Shown piece after piece: positions 5,649 through 13,500 of a DNA stretch of 39,279 nt (position 1 is its first letter; every line of letters begins with the position of its first letter). A program made the position numbers and the translations under genes. Origin of the DNA: a virus; the IMG/VR virus record IMGVR_UViG_3300046787_000253, positions 1 through 39,279 of that record; one strand, written 5' to 3'. Under the pieces are notes generated by a model that was given only the letters and a program-made list of their open reading frames with translations, searched no databases and had not been told where the DNA came from.

Positions 5649-6086
5649 ATGAGTTTTTATTCAGATAAAGAAAAGAAAGAGATGTTGGATTTAATAATTG
5701 ATTTAATAGAAGAAGGTGGTTCTATTAGACAAATATTAAGACGTTCTGATACTTGTGGTACTAAGACGTTCTACAAGTGGTTGGAAGCAGATGAGGAGTT
5801 ACAAGCTCGTTATGCTAAAGCTACTAAAGTAAGAGCTGATAATATCTTTGAAGAGATGTTGGAGATTGCTGACAAGCAGGAAGCGGATATGGGCTACAAC
5901 GAGAGAGGAGAAGAAGTGATAAACCATAATGTTATTAATCGTTCAAGATTACAGATAGACACAAGAAAGTGGATGTTAGGTAAATTGAACCCTACTAAGT
6001 ACGGAGATAAATTGGATGTAACTTCAGGAGGAGATAAACTTCAAGCTGTGCCGATTGTAGGAATGAAAATTCTAAATGAGGAATAA
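5649..6086 (+). CDS. terS: Terminase small subunit
   Basis: A 145-residue protein that probably recognises viral DNA and presents it to the large subunit for packaging. Residues 1-60 look like the helix-turn-helix DNA-binding part (IRQILRRSDTCGTKTFYKWLEADEELQARYAKA). Residues 61-110 are helical (ADNIFEEMLEIADKQ), and the INRSRLQIDTRKWMLGKLNPTKYGDK segment is highly typical of this terminase small subunit family. It is the first gene of the late block and overlaps the large subunit start by 11 bases. Length and position agree with the family. Confidence 0.88.
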   Translation: MSFYSDKEKKEMLDLIIDLIEEGGSIRQILRRSDTCGTKTFYKWLEADEELQARYAKATKVRADNIFEEMLEIADKQEADMGYNERGEEVINHNVINRSRLQIDTRKWMLGKLNPTKYGDKLDVTSGGDKLQAVPIVGMKILNEE

Positions 6087-8316
6087 GGAAATAAGTTTAA
6101 ATGTTCGTGGTAATGTAAAGCAGCTACAGGCTGTTAAGTATTGGATTGATGATACGACAATTGACATAGCCTACGGAGGGTCAAAAGGCTGCATTGTAGG
6201 CAGCACTTTAGTTAGGACTTTACAAGGCTTAATTCCAATTAAGAATGTAAAAGTTGGTGACTACGTATTGACTATTAACGAAGCCACTAAGCAGAATGAA
6301 TATAAATTAGTACTTGATACTAAAAAATTCAGTACCGAAGGCTACCACCATTACCATAAAATGATTACCTTTGTAATGAAGAACGGAGAATCGTTCTCGT
6401 TAACACCTAATCACGAAATTTATGATAATGGAAATTGGACACCAGCTGGAGAGTTTGCCGAACGAATCTTGGAAGGAAATAACGAATGGGTATCTAATAT
6501 CAACTTTTGGTCGGGTAGCTTCTCTCAAGCGTTTTGGCAAAAAAGAGAATACCATTTTAAAACCTTGTACGACAAAGAAGGGTTACTTAAGAATTTATTT
6601 AAGCATAGGAGGGGAAAAGAAGCAACTTCAGATACACCGATTAGTTGCATTAGCTTTCATAGAAAATCCTCAATCAAAGCCTATAGTAAATCACATCAAC
6701 TTCGACAGGAAGGACAATCGAGTAGAGAATCTAGAATGGGTAACAGACAAAGAGAATGTTCATCATTCAAAAAGTCGTTCTCATCAATTATTCGATACTC
6801 GTGGAGAAGATGTATGGAACTCAAAGCTAAATTCAGAAAAGGTTTTAGAGATACGGGCGAAGTTCAAGCCGAGAATTTACACAAGAGAGATGTTAGCACA
6901 GGAGTATGGAGTAAAAGCATCAACGATAAAAGACGTGATACTACGTCACAGTTGGAAGCACATTTGATAGAAAGTATCAGATATGAAGTTTTAGATGATT
7001 ATGTTTACGATTTATGTGTAGATAGTAATAATAATTATTGTTTGACAAGCGATAATATTATAGTTCACAATTCAGGCAAGAGTTTCTTAGGTTGTTCCCT
7101 TATTTGCGCTGATGCGTTAATGTACCCAGGTACTCATTACTTCATTGCAAGGAAGACATTGACTGATTTAAGAAAGTTTACCATTCCATCTGTTCACGAG
7201 ATACTTGATATTTGGGGAATAGGGAAGGAGTATTACAAGTACAATGGTCAGGATAACTACTTTCACTTTCACAATGGTTCTAAGATATTTTTATTAGACG
7301 CTAAGTACCAACCATCAGACCCGAATTATATGAGGTTTGGTTCGATGCAGATGACAAGGGGTTGGATTGAGGAGGCAGGGGAGTTTGAGTTAGAGTGTAA
7401 GAATAACTTACAGGCATCAATTGGAAGATGGAAGAACAAAGAATATAATTTACCCCCAAAACTGTTACAGACTTGTAACCCTTCTAAGAATTATTTATAC
7501 AAGGATTATTACAAGTTAGATATAGAAAAGAACTTACCGATTTACAGGAAGTTTATTCAAGCATTACCATCAGATAACAAGACATTACCCAAAGAATATA
7601 TACCCAATTTGATAAACATCTTATCTCCAAATGAGATACAGAGGTTGGTGTATGGTAACTGGGAGTTTGACGATAACCCATATGCGCTGTTTGATTATCA
7701 GGATATACTTGGATTATACACAAATGAGTTTATCAAGCCTACGGAAGATAGGTACATCACTGCGGATATTGCATACACTGGTGCTGATAAGTTTGTGATT
7801 ATGGTATGGGCTGGATTTGTGGTGGTTAAGATTATTGCAATTGATAAAATTGACGACACGATGGTCAGTAAGAAGATAAATGAACTCAGGGTTCACTACA
7901 GAGTTCCACTGAAGAATGTGGTGTATGATGCAGATGGATTACAGACGTTTACTAGGAACTCATCACAGAGTGGGAACTTAGTCGGAGCTGTAGGGTTTCA
8001 CAATAACGCAGTGCCGATTAAGGTGCAGGGGAAGAAAGAGAACTTCAAGAATCTAAAAGCTCAGGTGTACGAATTTTTTGCACAACAAGTTAAGGATTCA
8101 AAGGTGTTTATTCAGGATAATGCGTTTAGGAAGCAAGTGATTGAGGAGTTGGAGCAGATAAACAAGAATCCAATATTGGATGATGGTAAATATGCTTTAG
8201 AGCCTAAGAGTAAAGTAAGAGAGAGGTTGGGTAGGTCTCCCGATTTTGCGGATGCACTGGCGATGCGATTCTACTTTGAGTTGAAGGGTAAACCTAAGGT
8301 AATGATTAGGTGGTGA
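6076..8316 (+). CDS. terL: Terminase large subunit precursor with intein in Walker A
   Basis: This is the packaging ATPase and nuclease. The 746-residue precursor holds a 294-residue intein (residues 39-332) inside the P-loop. Removing it leaves about 452 residues with an intact GGSKG/SGKS Walker A, which is normal for the family. The C-terminal extein has a Walker B-like RGWIEEAGE, an LQTCNPSK coupling segment, and an RNase H-like nuclease with acidic residues in YITADIA (about residue 562), VVYDADG (about 617) and PDFADAL (about 724). The host protein should be inactive until splicing. The inner part of the intein doubles as an endonuclease gene in another frame. It overlaps terS by 11 bases and ends before a terminator at 8333. 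Confidence 0.95.
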   Translation: MRNKEISLNVRGNVKQLQAVKYWIDDTTIDIAYGGSKGCIVGSTLVRTLQGLIPIKNVKVGDYVLTINEATKQNEYKLVLDTKKFSTEGYHHYHKMITFVMKNGESFSLTPNHEIYDNGNWTPAGEFAERILEGNNEWVSNINFWSGSFSQAFWQKREYHFKTLYDKEGLLKNLFKHRRGKEATSDTPISCISFHRKSSIKAYSKSHQLRQEGQSSRESRMGNRQRECSSFKKSFSSIIRYSWRRCMELKAKFRKGFRDTGEVQAENLHKRDVSTGVWSKSINDKRRDTTSQLEAHLIESIRYEVLDDYVYDLCVDSNNNYCLTSDNIIVHNSGKSFLGCSLICADALMYPGTHYFIARKTLTDLRKFTIPSVHEILDIWGIGKEYYKYNGQDNYFHFHNGSKIFLLDAKYQPSDPNYMRFGSMQMTRGWIEEAGEFELECKNNLQASIGRWKNKEYNLPPKLLQTCNPSKNYLYKDYYKLDIEKNLPIYRKFIQALPSDNKTLPKEYIPNLINILSPNEIQRLVYGNWEFDDNPYALFDYQDILGLYTNEFIKPTEDRYITADIAYTGADKFVIMVWAGFVVVKIIAIDKIDDTMVSKKINELRVHYRVPLKNVVYDADGLQTFTRNSSQSGNLVGAVGFHNNAVPIKVQGKKENFKNLKAQVYEFFAQQVKDSKVFIQDNAFRKQVIEELEQINKNPILDDGKYALEPKSKVRERLGRSPDFADALAMRFYFELKGKPKVMIRW
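6190..7071 (+). other. Intein in TerL (in-frame, 294 aa)
   Basis: The splice junctions are visible: Cys1 follows GGSKG, and the intein ends with His-Asn before Ser+1 of SGKS. N-terminal block A is CIVGSTLVRTLQGLIPIKNV followed by VGDYVLTIN. Block B is TPNHEIY (precursor residues 110-116). C-terminal blocks are YVYDLCVDSNNNYCLTS and IIVHN. All residues for class 1 splicing are present. Between block B and the C-terminal blocks the in-frame translation is a low-quality Ser-, Lys- and Arg-rich stretch. This is not an endonuclease, because the endonuclease is encoded there in the +1 shifted frame. Confidence 0.93.
6422..6967 (+). CDS. HNH homing endonuclease nested out of frame inside the intein
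   Basis: A complete 181-residue endonuclease of the NUMOD4-HNH type. NUMOD4-like residues 15-36 read ESWKEITNGYLISTFGRVAS. The HNH domain reads IHRLVALAF (His72), VNHINFDRKDNRVENLEWV (His91, Asn99, Asn103). A C-terminal helix-turn-helix ends in the family-typical SWKHI. It is in frame 2, while the surrounding intein and TerL are in frame 1, and both frames are open across the whole overlap. The start may be at 6422 or at the ATG at 6428. It probably cuts intein-less terL alleles and so mobilises the intein. How it is translated is unclear, since no obvious ribosome signal is present. Confidence 0.88.
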   Translation: MIMEIGHQLESLPNESWKEITNGYLISTFGRVASLKRFGKKENTILKPCTTKKGYLRIYLSIGGEKKQLQIHRLVALAFIENPQSKPIVNHINFDRKDNRVENLEWVTDKENVHHSKSRSHQLFDTRGEDVWNSKLNSEKVLEIRAKFKPRIYTREMLAQEYGVKASTIKDVILRHSWKHI

Positions 8317-8332
8317 TACCTATGTAAATTCG

Positions 8333-8370
8333 CATAACAGATAAAATATCTGTTATGTTAATATTTTTTA
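8333..8370 (+). terminator. Intrinsic terminator after terL
   Basis: An 11-bp perfect stem, CATAACAGATA (8333-8343) with TATCTGTTATG (8347-8357), closes an AAA loop and is followed by TTAATATTTTTTA. A new -7 box lies immediately after it. Confidence 0.8.
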
Positions 8371-8371
8371 G

Positions 8372-8379
8372 TAAATTTG
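8372..8379 (+). promoter_or_regulatory. Promoter -7 box upstream of the portal gene
   Basis: TAAATTTG is a perfect TAnnTTTG, in the wider context TTAGTAAATTTGTA shared with other promoters of this phage. It lies 19 bases upstream of the portal start. The short leader is A-rich. Confidence 0.65.
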
Positions 8380-8398
8380 TAGCTTTAAATATAAAAAA

Positions 8399-10027
8399 AT
8401 GATATTTCAAAACGACCAAGAAGCGATTGCTGCTATTAAAGCCAATCTAAAAATAAATCACGAGTTCGTGGAAATGCGTGAAAGTTCTAATGAACTAAAG
8501 GCTTTAGTAAATGGCGATGACTTCATTGAGGAGTTAATCGAGAAGATTGAAAATATCGAGAGTGATAAGAAAGCATTGGCTCGTAAGAAGTACAGCAGAA
8601 GTATCAAAGATTTATTTGAGAGGTTGTTTCAGCCTATTGATAATATTTATTACGCTACAGGTGGTGTTAAAGACTACGACATTCCTAATGATAGTATTAG
8701 AAGTCAGTTCATAAAGAAGATTGCTAGTATTAGAGATAATAAGCCATTGTCTGAGTGGATTCAAAAGAATGCGATTAAATTAATGAATACAGACCCGAAC
8801 GGTTTGATATTTTTGGAGTATAAGACAATTCCTACAATTGATATTTACCCAACGTATAAGTCGATTGAGAAGATTAGATACTACGAGGCTGATGGTCAGT
8901 TGGTAGAGTATGTGATATTTGAGCCTAAGAAAAAAGACAACAGAACATTTTGGAGAATTGTTGATGACGCTAAAGATAGAGTATTTGAGCAGATTGGAAT
9001 GGAGTTTGTGTTGATTGAAGAATTGACATTTGACCATCCATTTGGTCAGACACCTGCGCTTATTTGTTCTAATATTCAAGAGCCAGGAGAAGAGGAGAAG
9101 TTGTCGGCAATTGATAGCGTTATTGATGCGGCTAAGGAATATGCGAGAGACCAATCGTTCTTGACGTTATATAAAATTTATAAAGGGAATCCAATCTTTT
9201 GGAAGTATGTTCAGTATTGTGGCGAATGTTCAGGTACAGGTAAGAGTGGCGATGAGGCTTGTGGTACTTGTGATGGTCACGGTAAGATGGTATCTAAGAA
9301 TGATGTTACAGATGTTGTTGAGTTACCAGTTCCTGATAGTACAGACTCTCCTATTATCGCTCCAAATATTGCAGGATTTATATCTCCTGATTTAAATGTT
9401 TGGGAGCAGTACAACGTAGAGCTTGGGAAGTTAGAAGAGAATATATATAAAACGCATTGGGGTACGTTCTATGGTGTTAGTAAAAACACAGGAAGTATTA
9501 AGACTGCTACAGAGGTAATGTTTGATAAGCAGCCTATGGAGAATAAGCTCAATATGTACGCTGACTTTGTGGAGTATATTGAGTGGAAAATATCAGAGTG
9601 GATTTTAAACTTCTACGATACTACGAAAGATAAGAGCGAAAGCCGAATTACTATTAATTTAGGTCGTAGATATATCATTGAGAGTTATGACACATTGTTG
9701 GAGCGATATGAAAATGCAGTTAAGTTGCAGGACAATAGCGTGGTTTTGGATAAACTATTCGGAGAATACTTAGGAGCTAAGTATAGAAATAATCCTATTG
9801 ATTTGCATATCAACTTATTAAAAGCGAAATTAGAACCTTACTTGCATTTGAATTTAACAGATGTAATTAGTATCTTTGGTCAGGAAGAGGCGCAGAGAAA
9901 AGTATTATTTAACAAATGGTGGAAGACCGTTACTGATTACTACAAGTCAGAAGATGTATTAAGTGCTGAGTTTGATGCTTGGTTCGAAATAAATAAAAAA
10001 CCTATATCAGCACCTACTATTCAGTAG
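8399..10027 (+). CDS. Portal-like protein with a DnaJ-type zinc motif
   Basis: A 542-residue protein that directly follows the terminase genes and has portal-like size and composition. Portals form the dodecameric DNA channel at the capsid vertex. The first 110 residues are helical. The middle (residues 125-270) looks beta-rich. Residues 330-490 include long helices (YADFVEYIEWKISEWIL) as in portal stems. Two CxxCxGxG units, C274-C277 and C288-C291 (CGECSGTG and CGTCDGHG), form a DnaJ-like zinc-binding hairpin, an unusual insertion. Assignment rests on position and layout, not on a clear motif. A shadow frame on the other strand was ignored. Confidence 0.75.
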   Translation: MIFQNDQEAIAAIKANLKINHEFVEMRESSNELKALVNGDDFIEELIEKIENIESDKKALARKKYSRSIKDLFERLFQPIDNIYYATGGVKDYDIPNDSIRSQFIKKIASIRDNKPLSEWIQKNAIKLMNTDPNGLIFLEYKTIPTIDIYPTYKSIEKIRYYEADGQLVEYVIFEPKKKDNRTFWRIVDDAKDRVFEQIGMEFVLIEELTFDHPFGQTPALICSNIQEPGEEEKLSAIDSVIDAAKEYARDQSFLTLYKIYKGNPIFWKYVQYCGECSGTGKSGDEACGTCDGHGKMVSKNDVTDVVELPVPDSTDSPIIAPNIAGFISPDLNVWEQYNVELGKLEENIYKTHWGTFYGVSKNTGSIKTATEVMFDKQPMENKLNMYADFVEYIEWKISEWILNFYDTTKDKSESRITINLGRRYIIESYDTLLERYENAVKLQDNSVVLDKLFGEYLGAKYRNNPIDLHINLLKAKLEPYLHLNLTDVISIFGQEEAQRKVLFNKWWKTVTDYYKSEDVLSAEFDAWFEINKKPISAPTIQ

Positions 10028-10065
10028 GTGTTGCTAAAGATTTTCCCATCTGCTAATAGCAGATG
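10011..10065 (+). terminator. Two tandem hairpins after the portal gene
   Basis: CACCTACT/AGTAGGTG (10011-10018 with 10023-10030, loop ATTC) overlaps the portal stop. CATCTGCT/AGCAGATG (10047-10054 with 10058-10065, loop AAT) follows. The first lacks a U-tract and the second is followed only by TTATTATTAA. They may be weak terminators or RNA-processing and stability sites that set the portal-to-scaffold ratio. Confidence 0.5.
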
Positions 10066-10091
10066 TTATTATTAACTTTAAAACAAGAAAA

Positions 10092-10520
10092 ATGATTGAA
10101 ACACAAATGGCAGTTTACAAACTGCACAAATTAGCACGTTCAGGTAAAGGATTTGACCCAAGTTTTAGACTTGGATTAGAAAGAGACTTACACGTTGTGC
10201 AAGTAGAGTACGCTAATCAGATAAATGCTCACTCAGGTATGAATGGGTTGTATTACGAGAGAGATGAAACAGCTACTAAGTTATACTTAGATAAAAAACC
10301 ATTCAAGCAAGTTAAAGAATACGCTGAGTTTGTTGAGGTTAAAGATGAAGAGATTGTAGCTCCTGTTATCAAAGACACTACAGGAAGCATTGAAGAGGAA
10401 TCTGCTCCTAAAACTAGAGATGAACTTGCTGCTATCTACCAAAAGAAGACAGGAAACAAGCCTAAAGTAGTTTGGGGAGTAAAGAAATTAACTGAAGAAT
10501 TAGAACTATTAAAGAAATAA
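10092..10520 (+). CDS. Head-region protein with C-terminal HeH/LEM-like helices
   Basis: A 142-residue protein. Residues 1-60 contain TQMAVYKLHKLARSGKGFDPSFRLGLERDLHVVQVEYANQINAH, probably helical. An acidic linker follows at 85-105. The C-terminal 35 residues, TRDELAAIYQKKTGNKPK followed by a second helix, resemble small HeH/LEM or SAP-like helical domains used for nucleic-acid or protein contacts. It lies between portal and scaffold genes, so a minor head role is likely. No exact family is recognised. Confidence 0.6.
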   Translation: MIETQMAVYKLHKLARSGKGFDPSFRLGLERDLHVVQVEYANQINAHSGMNGLYYERDETATKLYLDKKPFKQVKEYAEFVEVKDEEIVAPVIKDTTGSIEEESAPKTRDELAAIYQKKTGNKPKVVWGVKKLTEELELLKK

Positions 10521-10523
10521 ACG

Positions 10524-11318
10524 ATGGCTGTAGAAAATTTAAGCGAAATTGAAACAAGTTTAGGATTAGAACCAGGTAAACTTACTGAAATGATTGCATC
10601 TGAAGATAGTCATACTATTGACTTATCTGAAAGAATTATCCTACCTAAAGAAATATACGAAGAGCGTATTTCTAACTTGAAAAAAGAATCTGCTACTGCT
10701 GCGATTGAGATTGCGGTAAAAGAGCAAAGAAATGCACTTGGATTAGAGTTTCAAGGTAAGACTATTGAGAATTTGGTAAATGCTATCAAAACTAAAGTAG
10801 AATCTGAGAGTAAAGTAGAGCCAGAAGAGAAATTCAAGAGTTTAAAGTCTGACTTTGAGAAGTTGCAGAGTAATTTGATTGAAAAAGAGAATGAGTTCAA
10901 TGCGTTTAAAAACAATATTGAGCAACAAAACTCTTTGAATGAGATTAAGAACGAATTTACTAAACATATTCCTGACAACACTTTGGTATCTAAGTCTACA
11001 ATTTTTGTAGAGGCTAAAGAAAAAGGGTTTAGTTTTGTAAAAGAGGATGGTAGAATTGTAATTAAAGACGCTAATGGTTCTGTGATTAAAGATGAGAATA
11101 CATTATCTCCTGTTTCTGTAAAAGAATGGGTTACTAATTTCGCTACTCCGTATTTACCTGCCGTTACGGGTGGCGCTGGAAAGAAAGATGAACCTGCTGC
11201 TGGTAAAACAGGAAGTTTAGAAGCGTTCTTGAAAGAAGCTGAGAAACAAGGGTGGAACTCTGCACAACAAAATGAGGAGATGGCTAGAAGAATCTCTGCT
11301 GGAACATTAAAATTATGA
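10524..11318 (+). CDS. Scaffold-like coiled-coil protein
   Basis: A 264-residue protein directly ahead of the capsid gene region. Residues 50-150 form a long charged coiled coil (KFKSLKSDFEKLQSNLIEKENEF), as in scaffolding proteins that template procapsid assembly. The C-terminus has a Gly/Ala/Lys-rich linker (AVTGGAGKKDEPAAGK) and a helical end (LEAFLKEAEKQGW). No protease motif is visible. The stop overlaps the next start (ATGA). The call rests on layout and position. Confidence 0.65.
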   Translation: MAVENLSEIETSLGLEPGKLTEMIASEDSHTIDLSERIILPKEIYEERISNLKKESATAAIEIAVKEQRNALGLEFQGKTIENLVNAIKTKVESESKVEPEEKFKSLKSDFEKLQSNLIEKENEFNAFKNNIEQQNSLNEIKNEFTKHIPDNTLVSKSTIFVEAKEKGFSFVKEDGRIVIKDANGSVIKDENTLSPVSVKEWVTNFATPYLPAVTGGAGKKDEPAAGKTGSLEAFLKEAEKQGWNSAQQNEEMARRISAGTLKL

Positions 11319-11470
11319 GAAAAATAGTAGAATGGGCAATGTCTTTGTTTTTTAGTAAAGAAGCTATTGACTTAGTTAGAAGAGAAGCTGCTCAAGAAGC
11401 AAGAGCTGAGATGACTAAATATGAAAATAAAAAGTTTTTAAGCGTAAAAAAAAGATATACTAAAGTATAA
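11315..11470 (+). CDS. Small helical protein (51 aa)
   Basis: A 51-residue product. It has an amphipathic N-terminus (MRKIVEWAMSLFFSKEAIDLV) and an Ala-, Arg- and Glu-rich helix, then a basic end. It overlaps the scaffold-like gene by 4 bases, so translation is likely coupled. It could be a minor head or decoration factor. No family is recognised. It ends just before a promoter box. Confidence 0.5.
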   Translation: MRKIVEWAMSLFFSKEAIDLVRREAAQEARAEMTKYENKKFLSVKKRYTKV

Positions 11471-11475
11471 ATTAC

Positions 11476-11483
11476 TATATTTG
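11476..11483 (+). promoter_or_regulatory. Promoter -7 box ahead of the 11.5-kb RNA
   Basis: TATATTTG is a perfect TAnnTTTG. A hairpin begins right at the expected transcript start, and a terminator-like hairpin follows within about 45 bases. Confidence 0.6.
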
Positions 11484-11487
11484 TATC

Positions 11488-11566
11488 TGTATTGTCGCAG
11501 ATACTTGTAAAATTTTAAATAAATTCCCACAATGATAGAACTGCGACTCTTGATTTGTGGGTTTTT
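11488..11566 (+). ncRNA. Candidate leader or small RNA ending in a terminator
   Basis: A 7-bp hairpin, GTATCTG/CAGATAC (11483-11489 with 11498-11504), is followed by a terminator-like stem, CCCACAA/TTGTGGG (11526-11532 with 11555-11561), with a T5 tail. The sequence GTCGCAG (11494-11500) in the first hairpin is the exact complement of CTGCGAC (11541-11547) in the loop of the second. This would allow a loop-loop contact that competes with part of the first stem. It may attenuate the endonuclease gene that starts at 11572, or be a free small RNA. Confidence 0.45.
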
Positions 11567-11571
11567 GCTTT

Positions 11572-12369
11572 ATGATAGGAATATATAAAATTACCAGCCC
11601 AAGCGGTAAGATTTACATAGGTCAAAGTATAGACATTATGAATCGTATTCATAAATACAAAACTTCAAGATGTATAACTCAGCCTATTATACTTAAATCT
11701 ATTTTAAAGTATGGTTGGGATAATCACTTGTTTGAAATAGTTTGTGAATGTAAGAAGGAGGAGCTTAATGAGCTTGAGAGATATTATCAAGATAAATTTG
11801 ACTGCATTGGTAAGAACGGAATGAATTGTATGCTTACAACCACTTCTACAAAAAGCGGAAAAGCACGTGCCGAAACAATTGCTAAACTTACAGGCAGAAA
11901 ACTTCCTGAATCTACTCGTGAAAAAATGAGAAATAGAAAACTTAGCGAAGAAACTAGAGAAAAAATTAGTCAGTCATTAACAGGAAGAAAAGTATCTGAA
12001 GAAACTAAAAGAAAAATTAGCGAAGCTAACAAAGGAAAAAAAAGGACTCAGGAGTATGTTGAAAAAATGAAGCAAAGAATTATTCCTGAACACGTAAAAG
12101 ATATGCTTCGTACAAATATGAAAGGTAAAAAACATTCTGAAGAAACTTTAGAAAAGTTAAGAATAGCTCAAAAAGGTAAAAAACCTTCTGATGACTGTAT
12201 AAATAAATCTAAATTAGCAAACTCTAAAAAAGTTCTAGATACTGAAACTGGAATTATTTATAATTCTGCTAGTGAATTATCTAGAATTTTAAATATAAGT
12301 GTAAGTACTTTAACAGCAAAACTAAGTGGTCAGAATAAAAATACAACTCAATACGTTTATGTATCTTAA
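11572..12369 (+). CDS. GIY-YIG homing endonuclease with NUMOD3 repeats
   Basis: Taken from the ATG at 11572, since a GTG five codons earlier falls in the terminator stem. The 265-residue product starts MIGIYKITSPSGKIYIGQS, the GIY-YIG catalytic core. The Arg of the following helix is in MNRIHKYK, and the catalytic Glu is probably the one in ELNELERYY. Residues 100-210 hold NUMOD3 repeats such as TGRKLPESTREKMRNRKLS. The C-terminal 45 residues resemble NUMOD1 (VLDTETGIIYNSASELSRIL). It lies between the scaffold and capsid genes and is likely a free-standing selfish nuclease. Confidence 0.92.
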   Translation: MIGIYKITSPSGKIYIGQSIDIMNRIHKYKTSRCITQPIILKSILKYGWDNHLFEIVCECKKEELNELERYYQDKFDCIGKNGMNCMLTTTSTKSGKARAETIAKLTGRKLPESTREKMRNRKLSEETREKISQSLTGRKVSEETKRKISEANKGKKRTQEYVEKMKQRIIPEHVKDMLRTNMKGKKHSEETLEKLRIAQKGKKPSDDCINKSKLANSKKVLDTETGIIYNSASELSRILNISVSTLTAKLSGQNKNTTQYVYVS

Positions 12370-12376
12370 TTTTTTG

Positions 12377-12384
12377 TATATTTG
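12377..12384 (+). promoter_or_regulatory. Promoter -7 box of the major capsid gene
   Basis: TATATTTG is a perfect match. It gives the capsid gene its own promoter and a leader of about 85 bases that ends in an A-rich tract (12430-12474), a feature linked to strong translation in Bacteroidota. This keeps capsid expression independent of the endonuclease inserted upstream. Confidence 0.65.
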
Positions 12385-12474
12385 CCTTTAATGGCGGTAT
12401 GCTATTGAGTAAAAAGTCGGTAGACACAAACAAATAAAAAAATATATAAAATTTAACTTAAAAAAAAATTAAAG

Positions 12475-13497
12475 ATGAGTAATCGTGTAAATTCTAACCT
12501 TGTCAAGGCTCAAGCCCGCCTGCTTGGTGCTTTCCAATCATCTGAATTAAGATTCAGATTCCCAGCTACTTATTTAGCTCTTAAAGCAGCTTCTCCAATT
12601 ATGTTCCCTAATTACTCTGAATTGAGAGTAAGAGAGGATAGAACAGTTGAGACTAATTTCGCTGCTCGTTCTTCTCGTTCTTTAGGAAGTGCAAGAACTC
12701 ACAACCACACTGGTGTTAAAGGAGATACTGCAACTCTTACTCCAACTTGGGCAAGTTACACTGACAAATTCAATATGTCATTGAAACAAGCTGACAACTC
12801 TTTGTACAATGCTGATGAGCAAATGTTCCAAGAAATTTCTAATGTTGTTGCTAACTTTATGGAAGGTTACGAAACAGCTGCTACTGCTTACTTGTTCAAC
12901 AACCGTTCAGGTGTAAACGTTGCTACTGCTTACGGAACTTTTGATTCGACTAATGATGTATTCGAAATTGCTGCTGCTAACGAAGATACAGCTATCCAAA
13001 TTACTAAAATCGCAATGGATGCTAACAAATATGTTGGTTCTATGAAAGTTTTCTGTGATTCAGTTGCTTATGCTAAATTCGAAAAACAAGCTGCTCAAGG
13101 TGTTTCTAACGCTACTAACTTATCTTTCCAATTCAATGGTGTAACTTTTGTTCACTCTGTAGGATTAGGTGCTTTAGCTGTTGCTTTAGATGCAGGATAT
13201 AACAAAGGTTTCTGGATTGTAGTTCCTGACGGAACTGTAGCTACATTGCCTTGGATTCCAGTACAAAACAGACAAGGAGTTTCTACTAAAGTTGCTGATT
13301 TCTCTAGCTTATTGAATCCAGTTGATGGAGAGGCTTACGGAATCCATACTTATGAAGTAGGTGCTGATGACTCTGCTAACAATGGTTACACTCAAGACGT
13401 AGTTACTCAATACGAAGTATCTCAAGATTTAGCTTTCGTTAAAGCTCCATTGACTACTGCAGGAGAGACTACTATTCAAGCATTTGGAATCGTATAG
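12475..13497 (+). CDS. Major capsid protein
   Basis: A 340-residue protein following the scaffold-like gene. It is rich in Ala, Asn, Thr and Val, and its codons look optimised compared with its neighbours, as for a very abundant protein. The layout fits an HK97-fold shell: an N-terminal arm (residues 1-35), an extended loop with charged residues (LRVREDRTVETNFAARSSRSLGS, 62-85), and an alpha/beta body. Length is typical. It has its own promoter at 12377. Identification rests on position, size and composition, as no short diagnostic motif exists. Confidence 0.82.
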   Translation: MSNRVNSNLVKAQARLLGAFQSSELRFRFPATYLALKAASPIMFPNYSELRVREDRTVETNFAARSSRSLGSARTHNHTGVKGDTATLTPTWASYTDKFNMSLKQADNSLYNADEQMFQEISNVVANFMEGYETAATAYLFNNRSGVNVATAYGTFDSTNDVFEIAAANEDTAIQITKIAMDANKYVGSMKVFCDSVAYAKFEKQAAQGVSNATNLSFQFNGVTFVHSVGLGALAVALDAGYNKGFWIVVPDGTVATLPWIPVQNRQGVSTKVADFSSLLNPVDGEAYGIHTYEVGADDSANNGYTQDVVTQYEVSQDLAFVKAPLTTAGETTIQAFGIV

Positions 13498-13500
13498 TAA

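Noticed and set aside
8780-9154. Minus-strand gene inside the portal gene
   Set aside because: Leu/Arg/Asn-rich shadow frame of the portal coding sequence, with no family features.
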